Assembly: GCA_004151065.3 (NCBI GenBank)
Contig: NWUY0304078940.1
Span: 1 to 29,934, forward strand
Direction: 5' to 3'
DNA from: Larix sibirica
Lineage: Eukaryota > Streptophyta > Pinopsida > Pinales > Pinaceae
DNA: 29,934 nucleotides
Positions 20,371 through 29,934 of this stretch are shown one piece after another. Numbering within the stretch: position 1 is the first letter of the stretch; each line of letters begins with the position of its first letter. Under the pieces are notes generated by a model that saw only the letters and a program-made list of their open reading frames with translations, had not been told where the DNA came from and did no database searches. Made by a program: the position numbers and the translations under genes.

Positions 20371-20643
20371 ACTCACCGAACCAGATCCAGCAGTAGGACC
20401 AGTAGCCCTGAGAAGGCAGCAGGAGCAGAGGCTAAGGTGGGAGAAGTAAAGACAACAGAGACCCGGGGATACACCATCAGTAGCAGGGGCATCAGTAGAG
20501 ACAGTTTAAGCACACGTTTAAGCAGTTGTTGATCCTGTCGATTCTTTTGGTCCAGTTGAATAACCCCTTGACCTAGAACCACCAGCATGAGACAAGGCAG
20601 CGGACAATCCTATAAGTACTATCAAGATAAACTTAAGATACAT
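20371..20643 (-). CDS. Small ORF with signal-peptide-like start and Gly/Ser/Thr tail (doubtful)
   Basis: The ATG at 20643 opens a 41-codon frame ending at 20518. It starts MYLKFILIVLIGLSAALSHA, with one Lys, a hydrophobic core of about 12 residues and a small-residue A-L-S-H-A stretch that would suit signal peptidase. It then turns to GGSRSRGYSTGPKESTGSTT before the stop. Past the stop the same phase keeps a Ser/Thr/Ala/Gly flavour (TVSTDAPATDGVSPG) to about 20,460, so the stop may be a lesion in a longer low-complexity frame. I recognise no family. The tail resembles the repeat blocks at 4.3-7.8 and 24.1-25.2 kb in composition. It may equally be chance. Confidence 0.25.
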
Positions 20644-20699
20644 TGCATGTTTCTTTCGCTCGCTCTGCTTTTGTTCGTTCAACGCAACTAACACGCCAT

Positions 20700-22210
20700 C
20701 TTTACTATTGAATGGGAACAGGTCTAGACACATCCTCAAGGTATCACTATACCCTTCATTTTGGGAGGGAATTAATGGTTCAGCTTACTGGATTACTTTC
20801 AGTTGGACAGATACTACCAGTCAGTCGTGGGAACTGCCCTTTCTTTATACAGACTCTTTATATTGTAAGGGCTTGGTGGGCGTATTGGTAAGTTATTGGA
20901 TTGGGTCTTAGTTGAGAGGTCTTGTATATAACCGGTTGGATATAAGGTCATGTTTTCCTTTCCTGTCCCATAGATTGTTTGTCCGTTGGCTCTTTATGTC
21001 CCGGTGGTTAGCTCTCGATGAATAAAAGGTATCAACACCTCTTCGCTTCGTGGGATTGGCCTGACTCCCCAGCCCATGATTACCTTCCCGCCTGAGTATT
21101 GTCCATCTTCCCCTAAAAGTACCCGTACCATCTAAGCCCACGTGCCCTGCCCGTATCTAATGTGCCTGTATTGTGTCCAGACTAGCTCACAAAAGGTCCT
21201 GGCTCCCCAGCCCAGAGAGTGGAACTACGGCCTGACTAAGCTAACAAAAGGTAAGGTGGTAACTAATATAAAAAGGCAATATCGGAAAACGAATACGAGC
21301 TCACCCCTAAGGTTAACTCCTCAGCAGGGGTGAAGGGAAGTACTTAATTATTCCCGGCTTGAGGTAAAGAACAATATGAGCCCTAGTAAGCAATAGACAA
21401 GGCCTGCAGATTTGTTATAGAGATAGAGTAAGAAAGACTAGTAGGATCTTGGGTGAAGTCCATGAGATAGTGCCGTTATAGCACCCGATAGATATGAGCA
21501 CTAAAGGAGAGAAGGTGTAAGAGTAATCCCCTGCAATATGCCTAAGACTCAAACCGTGATCTGCCTCTAGGACAAGGACATATAAAGCGCGAATAAAAAG
21601 GCCTTATGAATGAGCCCGGTAGAAGGGTGGAATGCAAGGTAGGGTGTTTCGAACCAAGAGGAGCTAAGGCCCATGCAAAATGATCCATAGAAAGGAAGGC
21701 AGCCTGGAACCGCCATGAGGGCAGCCCCTTGAACCGAAAGCAATATAGAATATCGGGCAGTGAGAAAGCAGTATACTCTAGGAGTGGGGGTTCCTCAACT
21801 CCATAGCGGCATAGTGCGTTCAATATAATAAGATTTTATTGAGCAAAATATGACTGATAAGATGGTCCTGGATCAATCCAATGTAAAATGAAAGTGCAGT
21901 TCCGAGTAATTCCCAGGTAGGCTGAATAAAAAAAGAAATAAAAAAAGAAATATCCTATAATGGGTATTATATATGTAATTACCCACTATTTCTTGTCTGA
22001 ATAGCTCCAATCAATAAGCAGCGCTGACCATAGCTTCTGGGCGAGTCCCCATCCTATCCCATCCCAGCCCAGGCGAATATAAAAGCATATGAGTATAGTA
22101 TCATAGTGTGATCCACGTGTTATTGCCAAAGTGTTATAGCGATAAGCCATGCCCCTATTGAGGCAGGAGCCCGAACATGGCAACAAAATATGCCCAGCAA
22201 ACCCGTGCAG
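20700..22210. other. Intergenic stretch, mostly unassigned
   Basis: CTGRCTCCCCAGCCCA occurs near 21,061 and 21,202. A 12-base tandem AATAAAAAAAGA lies near 21,925-21,950. Open frames at 20908-21141, 21542-21823 and 21986-22261 (all minus) show no recognisable domains. GAGTAATTCCCA occurs near 21,905 and again near 22,381, each after a GAAGTGC or AAGTGC word, so a diverged pair of about 480-base spacing may link this stretch to the next. Confidence 0.35.
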
Positions 22211-22211
22211 T

Positions 22212-22718
22212 TCAGCGAAGACCGGCTGTATCAGAAGCTTCTTTCCTTGGATGAAACGCAACCTCGCTATAGGAGCAACACACGGACAACCATGGCGTTA
22301 CTAAATGACCAGCAGAAACATATAGTAAATTTTGTAAAAGGCATTCTGAAGAAATAAAATCTATATTGAAGTGCCCGGATGAGTAATTCCCAATTGGCCC
22401 CATAAAAAATAGGTTGTGAAAAAGGTTGCGGAGCTGCTCGACCATAAGGGAGAGGCAAAATGTAAAATGAGGATATTTTCTATATATGAAAGCACGGCAG
22501 TGGTAGTCCTGGCCCAACCAGTACGGTCCCAACAAGATACGGTCCCAACCAGAACATGTAGGGGATTTTCTATTCAAACAAAGTGGTGTCCTTAGGTAGG
22601 GTAATGGTGCTCCTGTGGATTGGATTAGTCTGAAGACCCTCCTGTCTTTCCATGGGTGATGGGTGCAGCTATTGTTGACGGGACTGTACCTGCCATGCTC
22701 GGCTCGGCTCTTGTACAC
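22212..22718 (-). CDS. Unassigned 168-codon open frame (doubtful)
   Basis: This is one of the two longest open frames in the window. It opens with GTG (22718) and has internal ATGs. Composition is mixed with many Cys, His and aromatic residues and no clear domain, signal or repeat; near 22,515 it crosses a small ACGGTCCCAAC tandem (22,525-22,552). Frame length alone is weak evidence in DNA of this composition. I do not recognise it and would not call it a gene without conservation. Confidence 0.15.
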   Translation of the reverse strand: MYKSRAEHGRYSPVNNSCTHHPWKDRRVFRLIQSTGAPLPYLRTPLCLNRKSPTCSGWDRILLGPYWLGQDYHCRAFIYRKYPHFTFCLSLMVEQLRNLFHNLFFMGPIGNYSSGHFNIDFISSECLLQNLLYVSAGHLVTPWLSVCCSYSEVAFHPRKEASDTAGLR

Positions 22719-24080
22719 CCTAAGGCTGCAGCTACATACTCCCCGTCCCGGCTATCCACGGCACATAAATAAAGCAAGCCAGGATAAAAGCGCTCCACCT
22801 AAAAGCAACTAAATGATAAACCATCCTGCCAGTTTTGCTCTTTGTTTGTCCCCGGTATTGGTTTTATGTGAAACTCCCACTGCCCGCACAACCCCCACGA
22901 CCTAATGGTGGTGATGGTATAAACTAAATCCCTTCCCACGGCCTCGAGGTGGAAGTGTCTAAACGATATCCTCACGGCCCGCATTCCGCAAGTTCGAAAA
23001 ACCTATCTTATTCCTTTCTTCGTCTAAGTAGTTAAGTACTATACTTTCAATTTCCTTTAGCTATTTGCTCAAGCTTTTTAAGGTGTTCCAATTTCATAAT
23101 CCTGCTAAATATCTTAAAAGTGGCGGCCAAAATTAAGAAATAAAAAAATTCCTTTTGGTGGCTCTGATGATGATCTATGGCCCTATCCCCCTAAAAATGT
23201 ATGTATAATTGAAAAAGTAATGATAGTTCATATTAAAAGAGTTCCAAGCGAACATGTGTTCAGCTCCCAAGGTGTTGTGGAGTAAGGTGGAATAAGCGTA
23301 ATAACAATAAATAGTCCCCTTGAGTTAAGGTGCCTCCTAAACGCAGTTGTTAGCAGCACGTAGGAATCTTGGAAGATACATAAGATATATAAATTAGAAG
23401 GCACAATAAAAAAGATCTATCTCTTTAGGCAGGGGGCTTAGCTTTAAATGAATGGATTAGATGAAGTGAGCCGGGTAGTAGCGTAAAAGATAGGTGAGAT
23501 ATCTAGGGCTAGGATATTTCAATGAATAAAATTAGGTGGGCAGGGTATGCCGGGTAGGTAGGACTGGGCGTGGACATGAGGGAAGGCATAGAGGAAGGAT
23601 AATAGGGAGGAATTGGCATCCACACGAGGGAAGGCAAGTAAGAAGGGAAGGCAAGCGGTAGGGATCAATAAAAATAGGGGAAGAAAGCGGCGGGTGCGGA
23701 GCGGGCAGTAGCGAGAGGAAAAGAATGTAAGGAGGGAGGCGGGCAGAAAAGAAAGGAAGTCCGTTTGATTATCGCCCCTTCCTCAGGCAAAGGTAAGAAG
23801 GTGAAATCTCGCCAAGCCAGAGGCAGAAGGTGTGGTTAGTTCCCACTAATTGAAATGGGAGCCCATATGGAACCTATAGTGCATAAAGGTCCATTCACAT
23901 TGGTTATGAATCTGGATATTAAATAACTAGATCGGGGGCTGAGGAACCGCTGCCTCCGCCTATGATAGGGTCTGGGTTACGCTCGACTATCTTTGTGCTC
24001 TTTATAGGATTGCACACCCTACATCGTAAGGCTCGGGTCCAATACTAATATCTGCACCTGAAGGATCTGATTCCCGGTAA
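22719..24080. other. Intergenic stretch with a purine-rich part
   Basis: About 23,540-23,760 is strongly purine-rich on the plus strand with GAGGGAAGGCA-type words repeated at roughly 20-60 base intervals. The open frame 22799-22984 (minus) has no recognisable domain. No RNA or gene found; the part at 23,760-24,080 looks ordinary. Confidence 0.35.
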
Positions 24081-24084
24081 ATAA

Positions 24085-25195
24085 GCTCTTTAACTGTCTT
24101 TGCAATTGGCTCATATGCTGCTGGTAGTGGAACTGGATCTACTACTCTTTCTACTGCAGGGAATGCCTGCCTCTTCAGCTTATGGAAATGCTGGAAATTC
24201 TGATACTGCTGCTTCTTATTGTTTTTATGCTGCTTTGACTGATGGGAATTCTCTAAATTCGGTGCTACTCCACTTTCTACTTCTTATGATCCTAGTTCAA
24301 CTAATGCTCCTTTAACTGCTGGAAATGCTTAGACTAAGGCTGCTCTTTTAAGGCAGAATAATTATGATGCCCGGACTGGTACTCCTGGGGATGCTGGGAA
24401 TTTATTGAAACTTATGATAGAACCGCTTATGGTTCAACTGCTGCTAGGAATTATGTTGGGCCTACTTCTTCGAATGCTGATGCCGGGAATGTTCTTGAAA
24501 CTGCTACGGGTAATGCTGTTTGTTCAACTGCTCCTGAGGATGCTCTGGGAACTGCGGAGGGGAATGATCCTGGTTCAATTGGTGTTGCTATAAATGATCC
24601 TGGGAATAAAGCTCCTTCAACTTCTGATTGAAATGTTGGTTCAACTGGTGTGGGTTCTAACACTGGAACTATTGGGAATTATGCTCCTTCAACTTATTAT
24701 GGAAGCCCTGTCCACATAATGCTGGGAATTATGCTTCTTCAACTAGCGCTGATGGGAATTATCCTGGTAATAATTATGCTTTTACTGGTTCTGCTCCGGC
24801 TACCCTTGCTTCTGTGTCTGGGTATGGAACTGCTCGTCTTGGAACTACTGCTTTATCTGGTTATGCTATTTTCATATGGGACTGTTGGTTTAGGATAAGC
24901 TGCTACTGGCTCTACCTCTGCCTCTGTACCCTGTGCCTTCGCTTATAGCTTTGCTGGTGGTACCAGTGGAGAAAGGTAAGCAACTGGGTCTGCTACGTAT
25001 GGCTTTGTAGCTATCTTTGCTTTTCAGTCTCGATTAACGGCTTAAACTAGTGCTAAATATACTACTGAAGCTACTAGTGCTGCTAGTGCTAGCTTTGGGT
25101 CTTCCATATAAGATGCTGTCTACTATGATATGATGCTTATGGATAAGGAACTTACCGGTGTTAGCACGTCTGGTATTTCTGCCTAAAGGGGATGC
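24085..25195 (+). repeat. Protein-like Gly/Asn/Ala/Ser/Thr repeat block IV
   Basis: This is the largest block of the family, on the opposite strand from blocks I-III. The plus strand reads IGSYAAGSGTGSTTLSTAGN, shifts to ASSAYGNAGNSDTAASY, then to ATPLSTSYDPSSTNAPLTAG. After another shift near 24,405 it gives RTAYGSTAARNYVGPTSSNA and DAGNVLETATGNA, then NDPGNKAPST, a stop, and IGNYAPSTYYGSP. From 24,720 NAGNYASSTSADGNYPGNNY and SVSGYGTARLGTTALSGYA follow. The last part (24,900-25,190) is richer in Ala/Ser/Thr: ATGSTSASVPCAFAYSFAGG. Codons end mostly in T. GGGAATTATGCT or a near form recurs at 24674 and 24724, with GGGAATTATCCT at 24754, so unit length is not constant. No family recognised. 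The Leu/Met-rich open frames listed by simple ORF calling here are out-of-phase readings. Confidence 0.6.
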
Positions 25196-26020
25196 TCAAT
25201 TCGCAGGTGGTTCGCCCGTATGCCCTCATACATATCTCGTCATGCCTGTTGTCTTTTAATGACGGAAATGATATCTTCATCTGTTTAGCGGCTAAAGATA
25301 ATATAGTCTCAGCTAAGGCCCTAACCTAAAGGCAGACTTTGTGTTGTTTCGTCCAGCTGGGTTCAACGCTAAGAAAGCTGGCATACGGGAGGCGTAAAAC
25401 CAAGTTTCCTGGAGATCCGGCAGGGTAGGCAATGAAGATTTAGGCTACCGGAAGCAGCGGGAATACATATGTCACAAGCTGTGGGGGAAAGGAGTGCCAC
25501 GAAGCAAGTAATCTGTTAAAGGTAAGATGTAAGAGTGTATTATTTATAGTTCGTAAGGTAAACTCCCTCAATGCTGGTCCCATACGTTCGTGTAAAAGCA
25601 GTGAGTAAGGGTAAACACTGTGTAAAGGTAAGCAAGCAATTGGGGTAGAATCATCCTAACATAAAAAGGTAGGCGTGGTGGTTTTAATCCAAGGTAAGCG
25701 GGCCTAATCCTTCCTTCCTTCTTGCCATCTACGGATTCCTATTCCTTTTTCGTGATGACCACAATCTATCCACGTCTGATTGTTCCTTCCCAATGGTGCT
25801 AGGGCCTGTCTCGTGATTCCCATCTATCCACTAGCTAGAAAGGATTAGAGAGGGTGGTTATTATACCGGGGATTATATAGGGTTGTTAGAAACACTAAGA
25901 GAGGGACTAATAAACCCTTCTACCGTACAACCTTGAGTGCCAGGTACGGGAGTTTAGCCTAGGCTTCTTATTCCCTCTCTAAGTCTGGCTTCTGAGTGGT
26001 GCTTTTATCTTACCCTCTTG
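25196..26020. other. Intergenic stretch, nothing recognised
   Basis: Scattered AAAGGTAAGC words occur at 25,520-25,700. No gene, RNA or longer repeat was recognised on either strand. Confidence 0.35.
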
Positions 26021-26240
26021 CCAGCTTTTTAGGGAAGGTCAGGCACCAAACCTTGTTTGGCGTAGAAAAGGAGTTTTCTGGTGCTTCCCTTAAAGCTTCT
26101 CTAAGTAAGGCACCAAACCTTATCGGGAAGTCTACCAGACTATTATATCCAGACTCTTAGTCTGTCTTTCTGAGTCCAATAGTAGAAGTATACCAGACTA
26201 GTATAAGCCTTACTATACTCTTAGTCTTTCTATCTAATAT
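26021..26240 (+). repeat. Short repeats and a small hairpin
   Basis: CTTTTTAGGGAAGGTCAGGC followed by ACCAAACCTT opens the stretch, and GGCACCAAACCTTATCGG returns near 26,109. CCAAAC pairs with GTTTGG at 26046-26060 across CTT. A 58-base direct repeat follows: TACCAGACTA at 26133 and 26191, each with ACTCTTAGTCT and a CTTTCT word after it. Confidence 0.55.
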
Positions 26241-26930
26241 ACCCGGGTTTTAGTTATAAGAATAAGGCTTTCTTTAGTGCCCTACTCAATCTTCTACCGG
26301 GGGGATGAGCGGCTGAGACCCTTATATGGGTATGGATGCATTCTTATCCTTCCCTACCGCCCATATGGCTAGTTGGCGTCTCAGTAAAGCTGGCTGGGAT
26401 CGCTGGGGTGGTGGTCAACTGAGGAATGGACGGGGTAGCAACGCCACCTTTAAGTAGTGAATTTACCAGCTACTCTATATAAGGCCAGGTTCATAGAGTA
26501 GAATTTACCATATATGCCCTAGCCTCCAACCGTGACCTAGGTTCATGCAGGGGAATTGACCCTTTTCTTTCATATTAACTCCGAGAGGGAGGGGTGGTTC
26601 TTAATTAAGATGGAAAGTTGGTTGTCAAGTCCGGGAAGCATCGGTAGCTCAGTAGCACGGACGGGTGCACCAGTAGCATTAGCATTGAGATACGGGTAAG
26701 GGGTTTATTTCGGTTTTTTGTTGCATTAAAATGAATTTGCAATCTCCAAACAAGATCCCTACCCGCAAAAACGATTCCTCCCGGATACAGGAAACAGGAA
26801 ATAATAGTATAAACATGCAGGAACAACCGGGTTGCAATAGGTAGGTCAGTTTATGCCTACACCGCCTCTCGGCTCACTATCGCAGTCTAGATGGAAACAA
26901 GATGAGGAGTGAGAAATAAAACACTCAAAA
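26241..26930. other. Intergenic stretch, nothing recognised
   Basis: The minus-strand open frame at 26605-26826 has no recognisable domain. TCGGTAGCTCAGTAGCACGG near 26,641 resembles a tRNA D-arm but no T-arm or acceptor stem accompanies it. Confidence 0.35.
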
Positions 26931-26931
26931 G

Positions 26932-26951
26932 GAAGCGAACTCATTCGCTTC
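26932..26951. other. Perfect 8-bp hairpin
   Basis: GAAGCGAA (26932-26939) pairs with TTCGCTTC (26944-26951) across CTCA. It could stabilise a transcript end. There is no neighbouring gene to serve, so the role is open. Confidence 0.4.
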
Positions 26952-27007
26952 ATGGTGGACGGAAAGCTCATCAATTGGGTTCGGGGCGCCGATACTCACA
27001 CTCGTCC

Positions 27008-27095
27008 TAGCCAGCTCATAAACCCTCTAATTATAGGTCTTCCTTCTCAAGGTAATAAATTATCTCATTATAGCCAGCTCATAAACCATCTAGCC
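27008..27095 (+). repeat. TAGCCAGCTCATAAACC pair
   Basis: TAGCCAGCTCATAAACCCTC near 27,008 and TAGCCAGCTCATAAACCATC near 27,073 are 19 of 20 identical and about 65 bases apart, with a third partial CTAGCCAGCTTTTCAA just after. Confidence 0.6.
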
Positions 27096-27269
27096 AGCTT
27101 TTCAATTACCATTTAGTCTTTCTTCCTCCATATAGATAGAGGGCTAGTCTAATATAATCTAACTTTGGGTTTTCATCTAATATTATATAATCTTTTAATG
27201 AAAGAACTCATATGTTCATGGGTGTTCATCTAAATGGATCTTCTTAATATTGGCAAGTCAGATGCACTC

Positions 27270-29400
27270 AGAACTACTAGCTTAACTTAAGTTAATTGCC
27301 CTAGTATTAAGGCCATAGCCTCAGTTCCCGGTCGGCACTTTTAGCCGCCGGTTCCATGTAAACCGCTGCTCCCTATGGAAACTGCTTTAAATAGCATAAA
27401 TAACATTCTGACTAGATCAGAAAATACAGTTTATATCCCCGAGGATTTATCATGACCTATCCGACCTGATAAAAACACTTTGTCTGAGACCAAAATGGTT
27501 CCATTTTACTATGTTAAACAATTCGTTCCAACTCAATTAGTTAGTTTTCCGCGCTCTTGTCTAGATTGTTTAGATTGCTATAGATATTTTTATAGAGGAT
27601 ACATAATTACAAGGGAAACTTAGAGATGCAAATCGAATTGGTTTGTCTATCATTGAACCTTCTTAACCTGAACAACTGAACTGATAAACTATGCAATCTC
27701 ATATATTAACGATTGAATTGTGGACTTTCAAGTTCAACTTCAATATGCGATGCTCGTCGTATAAAGACGATTTCCTATTTGAAACAAGTGAAACTTTGAG
27801 ATGCGAGTCCTATTTGTTCTCTGCGGATTGAGACTTCGAATCAGAATAATCCTGCTTTATTATATATTATTAACTTACGGAAATATGGCATGATTACTAG
27901 ATCTGAAAATCTAGTTTCTTTTCCCGATGAGGAGAGGTTAACTTTCCAACCTGAGAAATCGTTGTTCTGATACCAAACATAGGGAATTATTATGCAAAGT
28001 GAAATATGCAAAGTGAAATAATTCGTTCCATCATCTTGTTGTGTTGTTTATATGGAATTGTTCGACGTAGATATGCGAGTCCAATTGAAACGTAGGCAAG
28101 TTTCCAACACTCAATGTCTTTGTAACCTATGCTTATAATGTGCTTATGATGACATTACCATTCAAACTGGTATAGAGACTACCTACCTATTGCCAGAGGA
28201 TGACTACAGGTTTCATTGTTACTATTATTTACGGACTAAGGAGGTACGAACTATATAGAAAGAGTATAGGTCGGAGTATTTGCAACTTCCAGCAGTTTCA
28301 CTCTGTATGTAGTGGAGGGTTCCGTGGAAGCCCTAGAAACTGCTAGCCAAAGGTTCAACTTATATTGTAATATCATATGTATATTGAATTGCTAGAGAGA
28401 GTATCACGTAGAGATATCTTATATTAATAGTTGTAGTTGTAGGTCTAGCTGCTATGGCAAGGTTTGCTTAGGTTTCCCAGCTAGGTTGTCTTTTCCTTAT
28501 TGAAACGGAAACAGCAAGAAGCTTCTTCACTAGAGCTCTTATAATTTGTTCTGATTTCTCTTTCTTTTTCGCACATTATTAAACCCATGGAGAGAGCATG
28601 TAGAGATTTATTAGAGATGGCAAGACAAGTTCGCTAGTATAATATTTAACAGACCTGCATAAGCCCTTATATAGTTGTAATCTAGTTGAACGAGGCAGGA
28701 GCCAAATAAGAAATAATGGAATGAAATAAATAATGGAACGGTTTCTGACACAACAACATGGGGTTTCCTGAACATGGTTCAAACTGGAGCCCCAACTAGG
28801 AAATTGCAAGGAGTAGAGTTATAAGCCCACCCCATAATCTATGCGAGTCAAGTGGAACAAAACAATTAGGAGTCCCGGTGTCAAAACGATGAGTCCCCAT
28901 ACTCCATGCAAGTATAACAATGATTGATTGAGATTCGAGTATAACAACTTAGATATGCACGATCATATAATATTATATATAATTTCATGTCGTTTCTTCT
29001 ATTATTATGATATGAACAAACTGTAATAAGCCCGGATCACCACTACTGGTCTGGAGCAGGGAGAACTCTATGACCCTCCCTGATGACCTGCGTTACACTA
29101 CCTGACTTGGACAACATGCCAGCCACGTCAACTTAATACACTAGGTAAACAACATGGAATTTGATAAAGATGATGTAGATATTTATTCTTGTTCACATGG
29201 CTGTATTGAGAACATGGCTCGATCAATATCTCTAATCCTGCTTCCACCAGGTCAACTTCATCAAAGGGTATGGTTAATAGATATGCCTGTTACATCACAC
29301 ACTTAGATATGCATAGATAGAGTTAATTTGTGTTGTTTATACGGACAAGTTCAACTGAGATATGGATGCATCATATACCCTATTGAAGGTTGAAAGTGGG
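27270..29400 (+). repeat. Family of diverged repeats of about 0.5 kb
   Basis: An order of landmarks recurs. ACTAGATCWGAAAAT is at 27411 and 27896, then TTTCCCGATGAGG or CCCCGAGGA, then AACCTGAGAAA or GACCTGATAAA, then TGATACCAAA or TGAGACCAAA, then AATTCGTTCCA at 27520 and 28020. TTGTGTTGTTTATA, YGGA and a GAGATATGSG-like word follow at 28039 and again at 29328. A weaker third copy lies around 28,150-28,230 and a fourth near 29,030-29,110. A 13-base tandem TGCAAAGTGAAAT is at 27,994-28,020. The minus-strand open frame at 28579-28809 has no recognisable domain. Confidence 0.55.
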
Positions 29401-29934
29401 GATACAGCGTGCTAAAATGGCAAATGACTCACTTTATCTGTATACTCGCCCTGTAAACATTCATTCATTCATTGTAGCTATCTATTTTTTCTTCCCTCAA
29501 TGGTTCTGAGGATGGTCCTTTTTGTGCTTCAATGGGTCCTTCCTCTTGGCTCTTCCGCCAATAGCGCTACCTAACTCTAGTCTCTCCTTTTGGGGTGGCC
29601 CCCTCTCTTTGTTTTAGAGTCCACTCCGAATCGGAGCAAAGGCGGTGAATCAATTGGGAAAGAGGCAGGGTAAATAGCAAAAGGTTCTAGGGGTAGTGTG
29701 TATAAAAATGAGCTACTAAATAAATAAGCACTAGTGTAAGTATCTAAGATTGCGTTTCTGTGCTATGCATTTTACTGCGTTAATAGCAGGCAGGCATAGT
29801 GTAAAAGGTAGGTGGATCAGCCCATCCTTCTCAAAGTTGGTTAGGAGTTAAAGGTTGTTCAGGTGGGTTGAGTGAGGTAACAGTTATGTAAAGGTTCATA
29901 GGAAGAGTGCCGTACCTCCAAAGCATGAATTAAG
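29401..29934. other. Intergenic stretch, nothing recognised
   Basis: CATTCATTCATTC is a small tandem near 29,459-29,471. The rest has no gene, RNA or repeat that I can support. Confidence 0.35.

Noticed and set aside
26635-26680. tRNA D-arm-like phrase TCGGTAGCTCAGTAGCACGG
   Set aside because: No T-arm or closing acceptor stem lies within tRNA distance on the plus strand.
1-29934. Group II intron domain V or mitochondrial exons
   Set aside because: I looked for the GAGCCGTAT...TACGGTTC type hairpin on both strands and for well-known mitochondrial gene starts and saw no convincing instance. By eye this is not exhaustive.

Overview
This window has no intact gene that I can recognise. It looks like gene-free intergenic DNA from a large plant mitochondrial genome, most likely a gymnosperm such as a conifer. 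The reasons are indirect: there are no long reading frames, direct repeats are old and diverged at every scale, base composition is moderate, and short decayed pieces of nuclear-type retrotransposons are scattered through it. I cannot exclude plant nuclear DNA. No mitochondrial exon, rRNA, intact tRNA or group II intron core was found to anchor the assignment.

Layout. 1-4,050 is a run of degenerate direct repeats, the clearest being a block of about eight diverged units at 2,385-3,720. 4,270-7,800 holds three minus-strand blocks (4.3-5.2, 6.1-6.3 and 6.94-7.8 kb) of repeats that read as Gly/Asn/Ala/Ser/Thr-rich peptide in broken frames. 7,800-11,200 is intergenic with small tandem duplications and one doubtful LTR-like edge. 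11,170-12,056 (minus) carries the gag end and aspartic protease of a Ty3/gypsy element. 13,117-13,225 (minus) is tRNA-like. 13,772-14,262 (plus) is a second gypsy fragment (gag), and 15,600-16,040 (minus) a third (integrase). Between the last two, 14,920-15,480 is an array of short TTACACRAT-type repeats. 16,480-18,600 has short and medium repeats. 18,900-19,500 is an AT-rich island. 19,740-20,110 (minus) is a LINE fragment carrying the RT-associated zinc-binding domain. 20,370-24,080 is mostly unassigned. 24,085-25,195 (plus) is the largest block of the Gly/Asn/Ser/Thr-type repeat, in the opposite orientation to the blocks at 4-8 kb. 25,200-27,250 has small repeats and hairpins, and 27,270-29,400 holds a family of about 0.5 kb diverged repeats.

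There is no operon or pathway here. The window records repeated duplication, insertion and decay. The observation most worth following up is the dispersed, inverted family of protein-like repeats at 4.3-7.8 kb and 24.1-25.2 kb. The LINE and gypsy remnants are the best supported individual calls.
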